Positions 43,605 to 52,268 are shown, counted from the first letter of the stretch. The stretch: 64,000 bases of DNA from Mobilitalea torta (GCF_050433395.1 NZ_JBNPXH010000001.1:124001-188000), one strand, 5' to 3'. Notes: generated by a model from the sequence alone, not told the origin. Numbers and translations are program-made.

Positions 43605-43624
43605 CAGTGTAAAAGGATGCTACC

Positions 43625-43671
43625 AAAAGGCTTGGAGTGATATGAATTTTCATAATACTCCGGGCCTTTTT
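43625..43671 (+). terminator. Terminator of perR
   Basis: AAAAGGC...GGAGT pairs with ACTCC..GCCTTTT around an inner ATGAA/TTCAT hairpin, then T residues. Confidence 0.85.
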
Positions 43672-43682
43672 GAGTTTAGTGG

Positions 43683-43873
43683 AACCGCTGAGTCTGTGGC
43701 AGGGAGGAGGGCATGGTGCTCCCTCACACACGGAATGGAAGACATATGACTGGATTTGTATGTCACCATCGTACAAAAATGTTCGTTTGTGCTATACAAA
43801 TCCAATCACATCTCTTACATACAGTGCATTATGGGAGCACCATGCCCTCCTCCCTGCCACAGGCTCAACGGTT
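43683..43873. repeat. 191-base imperfect palindrome between perR and rubrerythrin
   Basis: The outer 41 bases at each end (from AACCG inwards) are reverse complements with only a few differences. A further matching block GGATTTGTAT lies nearer the centre. The whole element can fold into one long hairpin. It has no clear gene or transposase and could be a MITE-like element or a structured RNA. Confidence 0.82.
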
Positions 43874-43915
43874 ATTGTTTAATGAAGATATTAGAAAAAA
43901 AGTTTAAAAAGGGTG

Positions 43916-43971
43916 TTGACAAACAGTTAATCAAGTAGTATCATATAAATACAGTAATGATAACTATTACT
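43916..43971 (+). promoter_or_regulatory. Rubrerythrin promoter with PerR-like operator
   Basis: TTGACA at 43916-43921, 17 bases, TATCAT at 43939-43944. Then AGTAATGATAACTATTACT at 43953-43971, a 19-base inverted repeat with the same layout as the perR operator, sits at the expected start site. Confidence 0.78.
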
Positions 43972-44017
43972 GATATTAAAAATACATAAATTGTGACAGT
44001 AAAGGGAGATTTTCATC

Positions 44018-44563
44018 ATGAAGAAGTTTGTTTGCCAGGTATGCGGTTATGTTCACGAAGGAGACAGTGCACCGGATGCATGTCCTATCTGTAGGGCAGC
44101 GAAAGAGAAGTTTACCGAGAAGTCGGATGATATGTTTTGGGCTGATGAGCATGTGGTAGGAGTTGCCCAGGGTGTCAGCGAGGATATCATTAAGGATTTA
44201 AGAGACAACTATATGGGTGAATGCACGGAAGTCGGAATGTATCTCGCAATGGCAAGAGTGGCCCACAGAGAAGGTTACCCGGAGATTGGAATGTATTATG
44301 AGAAAGCGGCCTGGGAAGAGGCAGAGCACGCGGCGAAGTTTGCAGAGCTCCTTGGTGAGGTTGTAACAAACAGCACGAAGAAAAATCTTCAGATGAGAGT
44401 GGACGCAGAGAACGGTGCATGTATGGGTAAGAAGGATCTGGCGGTGCGTGCCAAGGCGGCTAATCTGGATGCAATTCATGACACGGTTCATGAGATGGCG
44501 AAGGATGAAGCCAGACACGGTAAGGCGTTCCAGGGTCTGCTTCAGAGATATTTCAATAAATAG
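44018..44563 (+). CDS. rbr: Reverse-type rubrerythrin (peroxide reductase)
   Basis: A 181-residue protein with the rubredoxin-like domain first (CxxC at residues 6-9 and 22-25) and a ferritin-like di-iron domain after (about 50-180: ECTEVGMYLAMARVAHREGYPE, KAAWEEAEHAAKF, HEMAKDEARHGKAF). This order is that of reverse rubrerythrins of clostridia, which reduce hydrogen peroxide and oxygen with electrons from NADH via rubredoxin partners. A PerR-like site covers its start, so peroxide induction is likely. Confidence 0.92.
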   Translation: MKKFVCQVCGYVHEGDSAPDACPICRAAKEKFTEKSDDMFWADEHVVGVAQGVSEDIIKDLRDNYMGECTEVGMYLAMARVAHREGYPEIGMYYEKAAWEEAEHAAKFAELLGEVVTNSTKKNLQMRVDAENGACMGKKDLAVRAKAANLDAIHDTVHEMAKDEARHGKAFQGLLQRYFNK

Positions 44564-44665
44564 AGAAGGGATCTCCCAGAGAGAGCTTCCCAATGAATTT
44601 GCTTACATCTAAAGTATATATAACCCCTCATTATATATACTCCCCTTATATATTGTTCCCAGAGT

Positions 44666-44701
44666 AAAGATAGCCCCTGTGAAAACAGGGGCTATCTTTT
44701 T
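44666..44701 (+). terminator. Terminator between rubrerythrin and hydA
   Basis: AAAGATAGCCCCTGT pairs perfectly with ACAGGGGCTATCTTT around GAAA, then TT. It lies between convergent genes. Confidence 0.9.
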
Positions 44702-44706
44702 GGGTA

Positions 44707-46461
44707 CTATGATCCGATCTTATTCACGGATCTCTTTACATAGGTGGTATGGAGGATATCATGGGCCTTATGGCTTCCCGGCTTCCCGAGATAATCATTG
44801 TAAAGGGCCTTGATCGCCTCATTTTCATGAGATTTTCTAACCTCCATCCGGGCATCCTGGTCATACAGGGCCTTTGCACGCAGTGCTCTGATGTCGGTGA
44901 AGTTTCTTACCACGCCGGGCTGCTGGGGCTGTCCGCCGCCGTTTACACAGCCGCCGGGGCATCCCATGATCTCGATGAAGTGGTAATCGGCTCTGCCGGC
45001 CTTCACATCCTCCAGAAGCTTTCTGGCATTGGCAAGACCGGAAGCTACCGCTACATTAACCTTCAGGCCGGCAGCCTGGTAGGTTGCTTCCTTAATGCCC
45101 ATGGTTCCGCGAACTTCCTTGAAGTCAGGGCTGGAAAGCTCCTCACCGGTAATGGTCTCCACTGCCGTTCTGAGGGCTGCCTCCATAACACCGCCGGTAG
45201 CGCCGAAGATTACACTCGCTCCGGTGGATCTGCCCAGGGGATCGTCGAAGCTCTCATCCGGCAGGGACAGGAAGTTGATGCCCACACGTTCGATCATTCT
45301 GGCAAGCTCACGGGTGGTGATGGAGATGTCCACATCGGGAACGCCCGCAGCGTTCTGATCCTCTCTGCCGATCTCGAACTTCTTCGCCGTACAGGGCATA
45401 ACGCTGACCATAACAATCTTCTTAGGATCAATATTGTTCTTCTCAGCATAATAGGTCTTGGTGATGGCACCGAACATCTGCTGAGGAGATTTACAGCTGG
45501 ATACATTATCAAGCATCTCAGGGAAATAATGCTCGCAGAACTTAACCCAGCCGGGGGAACAGGAGGTAATCAGAGGCAGCTTGCCGCCGTTCTGAATTCT
45601 GTCGATCAGCTCATTGGCTTCCTCCATAATGGTTAAGTCAGCGGCAAAATCGGTATCGAATACCTTGTCAAAGCCCAAGCGGCGAAGGGCTGCCACCATC
45701 TTGCCCTCTACATTGGTGCCGATGGGGAGACCGAAGGACTCACCGAGAGCGGCACGTACAGAAGGTGCGGACTGGACAATTACATATTTGTCGGGATCTG
45801 CAAGGGCTGCAAATACCTCATCGGTATAATCCTTCTCCAGCAGTGCGCCGGTGGGACATACGGCGATACACTGACCGCAGGATACACAGCTGGTCTCGCC
45901 CAGACCCATGTTAAAGGCACAGGAAATATTGGTATCAAAGCCGCGCTCATTGGCGCCGATGACACCGATGCCCTGAATGGTATCACAGACTGCGGAACAG
46001 CGTCTGCAAAGAATACATTTGTTATCGTCACGAACCATATGGGAAGAGCTGTTGTCCAGTGTATAGTGGGTGCGCTCTCCGTCATACAGGTACTCATCCT
46101 GTACATTCAGGTCATTGCAGAGCTTCTGGAGCTCGCAGTTGCCGCTGCGCACACAGGAGAGACATTTTCTGTCATGGTCGGACAGGATCAGTTCCAGGGT
46201 TTTCTTACGGGATGAAAGAACCTTGGGTGAATTGGTGATAATTTCAATACCCTCCGAAATCGGGTACATACAGGCTGCAACAAGGCTCCGGGCACCCTTG
46301 ACTTCTACGACGCAGATACGGCAGGCGCCGATCTCATTGATATCCTTCAGAAAGCAGAGGGTGGGAATATCGATGCAGGCAAGCTTTGCTGCTTCTAATA
46401 TGGTAGCGCCTTTAGGGGCTTGCATTGGCATGCCGTTTATTTTAATATTAACCGTTTCCAT
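44707..46461 (-). CDS. hydA: [FeFe] hydrogenase catalytic subunit of the bifurcating HydABC type
   Basis: A 584-residue hydrogenase that makes or uses H2 with NADH and ferredoxin. In order: N-terminal [2Fe-2S] domain (CIDIPTLCFL, GACRICVVEV, ACMYP), His-Cys3 cluster region (HDRKCLSCVRSGNC), two [4Fe-4S] motifs (CILCRRCSAVC, CVSCGQCIAVC), then the H-cluster domain with L2 MPCTAKKFE and L3 MGCPGGCVNGGG. The L1 motif reads TSCSPGW: residue 302 is Ser where the common motif TSCCPGW has a second Cys, a cluster ligand. It ends the operon with hydB and hydC. Confidence 0.94.
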   Translation of the reverse strand: METVNIKINGMPMQAPKGATILEAAKLACIDIPTLCFLKDINEIGACRICVVEVKGARSLVAACMYPISEGIEIITNSPKVLSSRKKTLELILSDHDRKCLSCVRSGNCELQKLCNDLNVQDEYLYDGERTHYTLDNSSSHMVRDDNKCILCRRCSAVCDTIQGIGVIGANERGFDTNISCAFNMGLGETSCVSCGQCIAVCPTGALLEKDYTDEVFAALADPDKYVIVQSAPSVRAALGESFGLPIGTNVEGKMVAALRRLGFDKVFDTDFAADLTIMEEANELIDRIQNGGKLPLITSCSPGWVKFCEHYFPEMLDNVSSCKSPQQMFGAITKTYYAEKNNIDPKKIVMVSVMPCTAKKFEIGREDQNAAGVPDVDISITTRELARMIERVGINFLSLPDESFDDPLGRSTGASVIFGATGGVMEAALRTAVETITGEELSSPDFKEVRGTMGIKEATYQAAGLKVNVAVASGLANARKLLEDVKAGRADYHFIEIMGCPGGCVNGGGQPQQPGVVRNFTDIRALRAKALYDQDARMEVRKSHENEAIKALYNDYLGKPGSHKAHDILHTTYVKRSVNKIGS

Positions 46462-46499
46462 TTAAATCCTCCTATAATAATCGATATGGCCAGCATCCG

Positions 46500-48287
46500 T
46501 TATTTCTTGAAAATAGCGCCGAACTTACATTTTTCCATACAAGCGCCGCACTTGATGCATTTGCTCTGGTCAATGATATGGATCTCCTTCACCTTACCTT
46601 CGATGGCATTGCTGGGGCAGACTCTTGCACAGAGGGTACAGCCCTTACATTTATCAGCGTCGATGATGTAGGAAAGAAGGGCCTTACATACACCGGAGGG
46701 ACATTTTTTATCCACTACATGGGTAACATACTCATCCCTGAAATAGCGCAGGGTTGACAATACCGGATTAGGAGCAGTCTGGCCCAGGCCGCAGAGTGCA
46801 TTCTCCTTGATATAGTAGCAAAGATCCTCTAGCTTATCCAGATCCGCCATGGTACCCTGTCCCTTTGTGATCTTATCCAGAATTTCATAGAGACGCTTGG
46901 TTCCGATACGGCAGGGAGTACACTTTCCGCAGGACTCATCCACGGTGAATTCCAGGAAGAACTTGGCGATATCAACCATGCAATTGTCCTCATCCATTAC
47001 AATCAGACCGCCGGAGCCCATCATGGAGCCGATGCTGATGAGATTGTCATAGTCAATGGGAATATCAAAATGCTCTGCGGGGATACATCCGCCAGAGGGG
47101 CCGCCGGTCTGGGCTGCCTTGAACTTCTTGCCGTTAGGGATGCCGCCGCCGATCTCCTCGATTACTTCACGAAGGGGGGTTCCCATAGGAATCTCCACAA
47201 GGCCGGTGTTGTTGATCTTACCGCCCAGGGCAAATACCTTGGTTCCCTTGGACTTCTCGGTACCCATGGAAGAGAACCATTCGGGACCGTTGAGAATAAT
47301 CTGAGGAATATTCGCGTAGGTTTCTACATTATTTAAAATAGTAGGCTTCTGGAACAGGCCCTTTTGAGCGGGGAACGGAGGACGGGGACGGGGTTCGCCG
47401 CGGTTGCCCTCGATGGAGGTCATAAGCGCTGTTTCCTCACCGCACACAAAGGCGCCGGCTCCAAGTCTCAGCTCAATATCAAAATCGAAATCGCTGCCGA
47501 AGATACCCTTGCCTAACAATCCGTATTCTCTTGCCTGATTGATGGCAATCTCCAGACGATCAACCGCGATGGGATATTCCGCACGAATATAGATATAGCC
47601 CTGGGAAGCCCCGATGGCATAACCGGCAATGGCCATAGCCTCCAGTACTACATGGGGATCACCCTCCAGCACGGAACGGTCCATGAAAGCGCCCGGATCG
47701 CCTTCGTCGGCATTACAGCATACATATTTCTGGTCGGCATCATTTCCCTTCGCCAGCTTCCACTTTAAGCCGGTGGGGAAACCGCCGCCGCCCCGGCCTC
47801 TCAGACCGCTGTCCAGAAGCGTCTGGATAACCTGGTCGGGGGTATATTCGGTCAAAACACGGCCCAGTGCCTCATAGCCGCCGGTTCCGATATATTCATC
47901 AATATTCTCAGGATTGATTACACCGCAGTTGCGGAGAGCAATTCTGTGCTGCTTCTTATAGAAATCCGTGTCATTCAGGGAACGGAGTCCGTCCTCGGTT
48001 ACCATCTCCCTGTAAAGCAGACGGGGTACAATACGGCCCTTCAGCAAATGCTCGGATACGATCTCGGGAATGTCATCCTCCTTAACCATGGCATAGAAGG
48101 TTGCTTCCGGATATATAATTACAATGGGTCCCAGGGCGCAGAGGCCGTGACAGCCGGTCTGTACTACGGAAACCTCGTCCTTCAGACCGTTTTTCTGAAT
48201 TTCTGCCTGCAGGGATTCGATGATTTTGATGCTTCCAGAGGAAGTACATCCGGTACCACCGCAAACCAATACGTGTGAACGATACAT
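46500..48287 (-). CDS. hydB: NuoF-type NADH/FMN subunit of bifurcating hydrogenase (HydB)
   Basis: A 595-residue flavin subunit where electron bifurcation takes place in known HydABC. An N-terminal thioredoxin-like [2Fe-2S] domain (CGGTGCTSSG, TGCHGLC), the FMN/NADH core (GLRGRGGGGFPTGLKW, CNADEGDPGAF, GAGAYVCGEETAL-like region reading GAGAFVCGEETAL), the [4Fe-4S] loop ESCGKCTPCRIG, and two C-terminal ferredoxin motifs (CKGCTLCARVCP, CIKCGACMEKC). Domain order fits HydB of the trimeric enzyme. GGAGG lies before its ATG, and hydA follows after 38 bases. Confidence 0.95.
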   Translation of the reverse strand: MYRSHVLVCGGTGCTSSGSIKIIESLQAEIQKNGLKDEVSVVQTGCHGLCALGPIVIIYPEATFYAMVKEDDIPEIVSEHLLKGRIVPRLLYREMVTEDGLRSLNDTDFYKKQHRIALRNCGVINPENIDEYIGTGGYEALGRVLTEYTPDQVIQTLLDSGLRGRGGGGFPTGLKWKLAKGNDADQKYVCCNADEGDPGAFMDRSVLEGDPHVVLEAMAIAGYAIGASQGYIYIRAEYPIAVDRLEIAINQAREYGLLGKGIFGSDFDFDIELRLGAGAFVCGEETALMTSIEGNRGEPRPRPPFPAQKGLFQKPTILNNVETYANIPQIILNGPEWFSSMGTEKSKGTKVFALGGKINNTGLVEIPMGTPLREVIEEIGGGIPNGKKFKAAQTGGPSGGCIPAEHFDIPIDYDNLISIGSMMGSGGLIVMDEDNCMVDIAKFFLEFTVDESCGKCTPCRIGTKRLYEILDKITKGQGTMADLDKLEDLCYYIKENALCGLGQTAPNPVLSTLRYFRDEYVTHVVDKKCPSGVCKALLSYIIDADKCKGCTLCARVCPSNAIEGKVKEIHIIDQSKCIKCGACMEKCKFGAIFKK

Positions 48288-48305
48288 TATGTGCCCTCCT
48301 TCTGA

Positions 48306-48677
48306 TTAGCCGAGTACTTCGGCAATCGTATATTTAGTGACAACCTCACCGTGGATTAAATGAGAGTTTACGACATCAAGTGCTTTTTCGGGAGTCATTT
48401 TTACATAGGTGACTTTATCCTTGCCGGGCTCCAGTACTTCTACGATGGGCTCATACTGGCATAATCCGATGCATCCTGTCTGTGTGACAGCCACATTGGT
48501 AAGCCCCCTGGATTGAACTGCATCAGAAAGCGCGGTAAGAACCGGACGTGCGCCGCTGGCAATGCCGCAGGTAGCCATTCCTACAATAACACGGGTCTGG
48601 TCACTGGATTCACTGCGGATTCCGATCTGGCCCTGCATCTTTTCTCTGATTGCTTTCAGCTCTTCGAGAGATTTCAT
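48306..48677 (-). CDS. Small [2Fe-2S] thioredoxin-like ferredoxin protein
   Basis: A 123-residue protein with a helical N-terminus and a thioredoxin-like ferredoxin fold: GMATCGIASGARPV and TQTGCIGLCQYEP. Only three Cys are in the expected places; the first motif has a single Cys rather than CxxxxC, so cluster binding may be altered or shared. It sits in the hydrogenase operon between the ATPase-like gene and hydB. Similar small genes accompany NuoE/NuoF-type hydrogenase subunits in clostridia. GGAGG precedes the start. Confidence 0.85.
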   Translation of the reverse strand: MKSLEELKAIREKMQGQIGIRSESSDQTRVIVGMATCGIASGARPVLTALSDAVQSRGLTNVAVTQTGCIGLCQYEPIVEVLEPGKDKVTYVKMTPEKALDVVNSHLIHGEVVTKYTIAEVLG

Positions 48678-48772
48678 AGTTTATCCTCCTTCGATAATAC
48701 ATGATTATCGGAACATGCTTCTGTTCTGATAATATATAAGCGTAAGATTTTTTAAAATGGAGTTAAGAAAAC

Positions 48773-49330
48773 CTACACGGGATAACCGCCGTCCGTTTCG
48801 TACTGGTTTTCTTTCAGGTATTCCTTGATATAATCAGAGACCTCCGGGGTATTGAAGGGCACGCCGCCGAGAATCTGGCGGAATTCCCTGGTGTCCAGGG
48901 TGAATTCCCTGTCGTGGAACTGATACCGGTAGAGAAAATCGATCTGAGTATTCAAGGTAATTAACGTATGTATTGTACTGTTCATATCACCAAGGGGCAT
49001 ACGGTCAATGTGGGATAATCCGAATTCTGCCACAACTCTGGTTCCCGTTCCGGGAACGGATTCTATCCGGAAGGAGCCTCCGCTGCACTGGGCAGCCATC
49101 TTGAAAAAGGGCACTCCCAGACCCACCTTTCTTGTGGTACGGGTTGTGAAGAAGGGATCTTCCACCTGCCGGATCTGGTCTTCGGTCATTCCGCAGCCGT
49201 TGTCGGCGATGGTGATGATGAGTTTATCCTGGTCTCTTTGTATCTGTATTATTATTTCAATCAGGTCCGCCCCGGCCCGGATTGAATTATTTGCGATATC
49301 CAATACATTCAGAGAGATTTCTGTCATCAT
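48773..49330 (-). CDS. Histidine-kinase-type ATPase domain protein without sensor or His box
   Basis: A 185-residue GHKL ATPase: N-box LNVLDIANNSIRAGAD, G1 IADNGCGMTEDQI, GVGLGVPFF-like G2 reading KVGLGVPFFKMAA, and G3 PGTGTRVVAEF. There is no dimerisation/His domain, so it is not a complete kinase; stand-alone domains of this kind act as anti-sigma or protein kinases. It lies 4 bases after hydC and before the [2Fe-2S] gene, inside the hydrogenase operon. The association suggests redox-linked signalling; its target is unknown. Confidence 0.85.
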   Translation of the reverse strand: MMTEISLNVLDIANNSIRAGADLIEIIIQIQRDQDKLIITIADNGCGMTEDQIRQVEDPFFTTRTTRKVGLGVPFFKMAAQCSGGSFRIESVPGTGTRVVAEFGLSHIDRMPLGDMNSTIHTLITLNTQIDFLYRYQFHDREFTLDTREFRQILGGVPFNTPEVSDYIKEYLKENQYETDGGYPV

Positions 49331-49334
49331 AATA

Positions 49335-49829
49335 CTATTCGTATTTTGCTAAAATACCTTGCAGATCATCAACGGTCAGCTTGCCGTATACATCCTCGTT
49401 GACCGTTAAGACCGGTGCAAGTCCGCAGGCGCCGATGCAGCGGCAGGATTCCAGGGAAAACTTACCGTCCTTTGTGCAGCCTCCGTCCTCTACGCCGAGA
49501 AGCTCCTGGAGCTTATTGAAAAGATCTCCGGCTCCCTTAACGTAACAGGCGGTCCCAAGGCATACGGAGATGTTGAACTTGCCCTTTGGATTCAGTGAAA
49601 ATTGAGAATAGAATGTTACGATGCCGTAGACTTTCTCCAGGGGAACATTCAATTCGTTGGAAATGACGGTCTGTACTTCGATGGGAAGATAACCGTAGAT
49701 ATCCTGTGCCTTTTGCAGAATGGGCATCAGAGCGCCCTGCTGCTCCTTATGATCCGCGATGATCTTTAAGAGTTGGGCTTCCTGCTCTTTTGTTCCTGCA
49801 AATGGTACTGTGTTAATTTGCGATCCCAT
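49335..49829 (-). CDS. hydC: NuoE-type [2Fe-2S] subunit of bifurcating hydrogenase (HydC)
   Basis: A 164-residue NuoE-like protein. The helical N-domain (QKAQDIYGYLPIEVQTVISN, LEKVYGIVTFYSQF) leads to the thioredoxin-like [2Fe-2S] domain with CLGTACYVKG and CRCIGACGLAPV, giving all four Cys ligands. It is first in the operon and passes electrons between HydB and HydA. RBS AAGGAGG. On its strand TATAAT lies about 50 bases upstream. Half-sites resembling the redox repressor Rex (TGTTAA) occur nearby but not as a full palindrome. Confidence 0.93.
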   Translation of the reverse strand: MGSQINTVPFAGTKEQEAQLLKIIADHKEQQGALMPILQKAQDIYGYLPIEVQTVISNELNVPLEKVYGIVTFYSQFSLNPKGKFNISVCLGTACYVKGAGDLFNKLQELLGVEDGGCTKDGKFSLESCRCIGACGLAPVLTVNEDVYGKLTVDDLQGILAKYE

Positions 49830-50032
49830 TTTTAAACCTCCTTAAGATAAATTGTGTCGCCACAAACAATTGACATTATATCATAAATGTGTTAAAAAAT
49901 CTACAAAAATAATTAACAACCAAATGTATTATTGTGGGAATAAATATGTATAAGATGACTGACTTTCTCAGGGACAGGATCATGGAGGCATAACAGGCTG
50001 AACGGCAACTTTAAGAGGCTTGTATTCATAGA

Positions 50033-50061
50033 TTGTAAACTTCAACAAATTGTATTATAAT
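50033..50061 (+). promoter_or_regulatory. Sigma-A promoter of the hydrogenase-linked signalling genes
   Basis: TTGTAA at 50033-50038, 17 bases, TATAAT at 50056-50061, 56 bases before the PAS/GGDEF gene. It is divergent from hydC. Confidence 0.7.
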
Positions 50062-50116
50062 TATAGTTACCCCAATAGCGGGGAGAACTCTGGCAGATGT
50101 AAGAAAGGTGTACTAA

Positions 50117-51433
50117 ATGGATGAATTAGATAAATTATGGATGAACGATTTGTTGATGTCGGCACCGGGGGGAATTGTTAAATTAGCAATGGATGATATG
50201 CTGACCATTCTATCTGCCTCTGACACCTTTTATTCCCTGGTGAGGAACATGGTGGAAAAGGGAGGGAAGGGGCCTCAGATGCTCCTTCGCATGGTATACT
50301 CCGGAGATGTGATTTTTGTGACCCAGCAGATTGCCTCCCAGAAGAATAGAAAAGACCGCATGATCAGCTTTCATTTTCGCAGTCTTCAGGAGGATGGCAG
50401 CTTTAAATGGATTCTGATTACGGGAAACCGAATACAGGAAACGTATTCGGTGGGGGCAAAGCCTGTCCCTGTATATGCCTGCATGACAGTTGATGTTACA
50501 AGCATCATGCTTCAGTATAAAGAACTGGAGCAGACGGTGGAGTATAACCGGGCAATTACCGAATTGTCCAAGGAATTATATTTTGAATATGAGATTGCTA
50601 CGGATACCCTGAGCTTTTCGGAGATTTTCCGGGAGATATTCGGCAAGGATCCGGTGATATCCGGCTTTCGCAAGAGGCTGGAGAAAACAAAGATCATTCA
50701 TCCGGATGAACTTCCGGCGGTAGTGGGAATATTCAACAGCGTAATGGGGGGAAGAAAACAGGTCCGGTTTGAAATGAGGCTGATTCCTAAGGATGGCAGG
50801 TCCTGCTGGTATATCTGCTATGCTTCCATTATTTTTGGAGAAAACCGCAACCCTCATAAGGTAGTAGGAAAGCTGGCACTGATTAATACAATGGAGAAGG
50901 CTTCGGAGGAGGAGCCGTATCAGCCGTCTATTGATACCTTGACCGGGGTTTGCACCAAGGAAGCCATGGAGGTTATGATTCAGGAGGCTCTTCATAAACA
51001 GGACTCGGATACCTTATCCGCGCTGATGCTGATCGATATCCGCAATTATAAGAATCTTAATGAAATCAAGAGGGCTATCCAGGGAGAGAATATTCTGACG
51101 ACGGTGGGGACTCTATTAATAAGGCAGTTTCGTACTACAGATATTATCGGACGGGCGGGCCAGAGTGAGTTTGTGGTATTTATCAAAAACATTTCGGCGG
51201 ATACCCTGATTTATAATAAAGCAGAACGGCTGTGCAAGGCATTGGAAGCGCTGCATCCCTATGCATATACCAAAAACGGTCTCACCGCCAGCATTGGAAT
51301 TACCCTTCAGCGGGGCCGGCAGGAGTTTCAGACGGTTCTTGCCAATGCCAATACGGCACTTGTTATGGCTAAGAAGCTGCCGACCAGCTCCTTTGAAGTG
51401 TTCTGCGGGACAGCTGCAAACGTAAATCCTTAA
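50117..51433 (+). CDS. PAS and degenerate GGDEF domain signalling protein
   Basis: A 438-residue cytoplasmic protein. The N-terminal half has PAS-like parts (GGIVKLAMDDMLTILSASDTFY; EDGSFKWILITGNR; later LIPKDGRSCWYICYASIIF), suggesting two PAS units. The C-terminal GGDEF fold (TLTGVCTKEAMEVMIQEALH, GASIGIT-like region reading TASIGITLQRG) has RAGQSEFVVF where GGDEF should be, so it is probably not an active diguanylate cyclase. It opens a gene set with DRTGG, ATPase and sensory hydrogenase proteins. Confidence 0.85.
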   Translation: MDELDKLWMNDLLMSAPGGIVKLAMDDMLTILSASDTFYSLVRNMVEKGGKGPQMLLRMVYSGDVIFVTQQIASQKNRKDRMISFHFRSLQEDGSFKWILITGNRIQETYSVGAKPVPVYACMTVDVTSIMLQYKELEQTVEYNRAITELSKELYFEYEIATDTLSFSEIFREIFGKDPVISGFRKRLEKTKIIHPDELPAVVGIFNSVMGGRKQVRFEMRLIPKDGRSCWYICYASIIFGENRNPHKVVGKLALINTMEKASEEEPYQPSIDTLTGVCTKEAMEVMIQEALHKQDSDTLSALMLIDIRNYKNLNEIKRAIQGENILTTVGTLLIRQFRTTDIIGRAGQSEFVVFIKNISADTLIYNKAERLCKALEALHPYAYTKNGLTASIGITLQRGRQEFQTVLANANTALVMAKKLPTSSFEVFCGTAANVNP

Positions 51434-51495
51434 AATGATGAAAGCGTTAAAAGGTGCTGCGTACGCTTTTTTATAAAATAAACGGAGGACTATAT

Positions 51496-51849
51496 ATGAA
51501 CATTGAGGATATCAGATCGATACTGCAGGCGCAATATATTGTCGGAGAGGAATGGAAGGACAGGGAGGTTCACACTGCCTGCGGCTCTGACATGATGAGC
51601 GATGTCCTGGCATTTATGAAGGATCAGTCGGTATTGCTGACAGGGCTTTGCAATCTTCAGGTGATCCGTACCTGTGAGATGATGGACATTGTCTGCATTG
51701 TATTTGTCCGGGGCAAGATGCCGGATGAAGCAATGATTGAAATGGCAAGGGAAAAGGAGATTGTCATTTTATCCACGGAACACCGTATGTTTGCGGCTTG
51801 CGGTATGCTGTATGAAAAAGGCTTGCGAGGGGGTCCGGATTATAAATGA
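51496..51849 (+). CDS. DRTGG-domain protein (first copy)
   Basis: A 117-residue protein of the DRTGG type (small alpha/beta domain first known from HPr kinase and CBS proteins). Parts: YIVGEEWKDREVHTACGSDM, SVLLTGLCNLQVIRTCEMMD, and VILSTEHRMFAACGMLYEKG. Ligand unknown. GGAGGA lies 7 bases before the ATG at 51496, so the longer reading from 51454 is rejected. It overlaps the next gene by 4 bases (ATGA). Confidence 0.85.
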   Translation: MNIEDIRSILQAQYIVGEEWKDREVHTACGSDMMSDVLAFMKDQSVLLTGLCNLQVIRTCEMMDIVCIVFVRGKMPDEAMIEMAREKEIVILSTEHRMFAACGMLYEKGLRGGPDYK

Positions 51850-52268
51850 GTGACACAATACACATGTCCTACGTGGTTCCAGCGGGTGATTTCACACGGG
51901 CAGGGGAGGCTTCCAGCAGTCTGAAGAGCAGTCTGAAGAAGATGGGAGTGGCTCCGGAGATCGTGCGCAAGGTGGCGATTGCTATGTATGAAGGTGAAAT
52001 CAATATGGTGATCCATGCTACCGGAGGCATTATCGATGTGATCGTATCCCCGGAGGAGATCGAGATGACCTTAAAGGATCAGGGACCGGGGATCACAGAT
52101 ATTGAGCTTGCCATGCAGGCGGGTTATTCCACGGCACCGGATAATATCCGTTCGCTGGGCTTTGGAGCCGGTATGGGATTGCCCAATATGAGAAAATACA
52201 GCGATGAGTTCAAGATTGAAAGTATCGTTGGAGTTGGAACTACGGTCGTGATGAAGATGAAGATGTAG
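51846..52268 (+). CDS. Anti-sigma-type ATPase (RsbW-like GHKL domain)
   Basis: A 140-residue GHKL ATPase of the serine-kinase/anti-sigma kind: RKVAIAMYEGEINMVIHATG is the N-box, LKDQGPGI the G1 box, and GAGMGLPNMRKYSDEF the G2 box, with GVGTTVVMKM at the end. RsbW-like proteins bind a sigma factor or phosphorylate an antagonist, but no sigma or STAS-domain gene is adjacent. ATGA overlap with the DRTGG gene shows coupling. A second stand-alone GHKL gene lies in the divergent hydrogenase operon. Confidence 0.88.
   Translation: MSDTIHMSYVVPAGDFTRAGEASSSLKSSLKKMGVAPEIVRKVAIAMYEGEINMVIHATGGIIDVIVSPEEIEMTLKDQGPGITDIELAMQAGYSTAPDNIRSLGFGAGMGLPNMRKYSDEFKIESIVGVGTTVVMKMKM

Noticed and set aside
43670..43938. 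Overlapping small frames (60-70 residues) between perR and rubrerythrin
   Set aside because: They are produced by the palindromic element and repeat the same arm in both directions; no ribosome sites.
49840..49930. Rex operator before hydC
   Set aside because: Only half-sites (TTGTTAA, TGTTAA) are present; no full palindrome at the right spacing.
50090..50116. Small hairpin CCCC...GGGG before the PAS/GGDEF gene as a riboswitch
   Set aside because: A four-pair stem with no further conserved structure.
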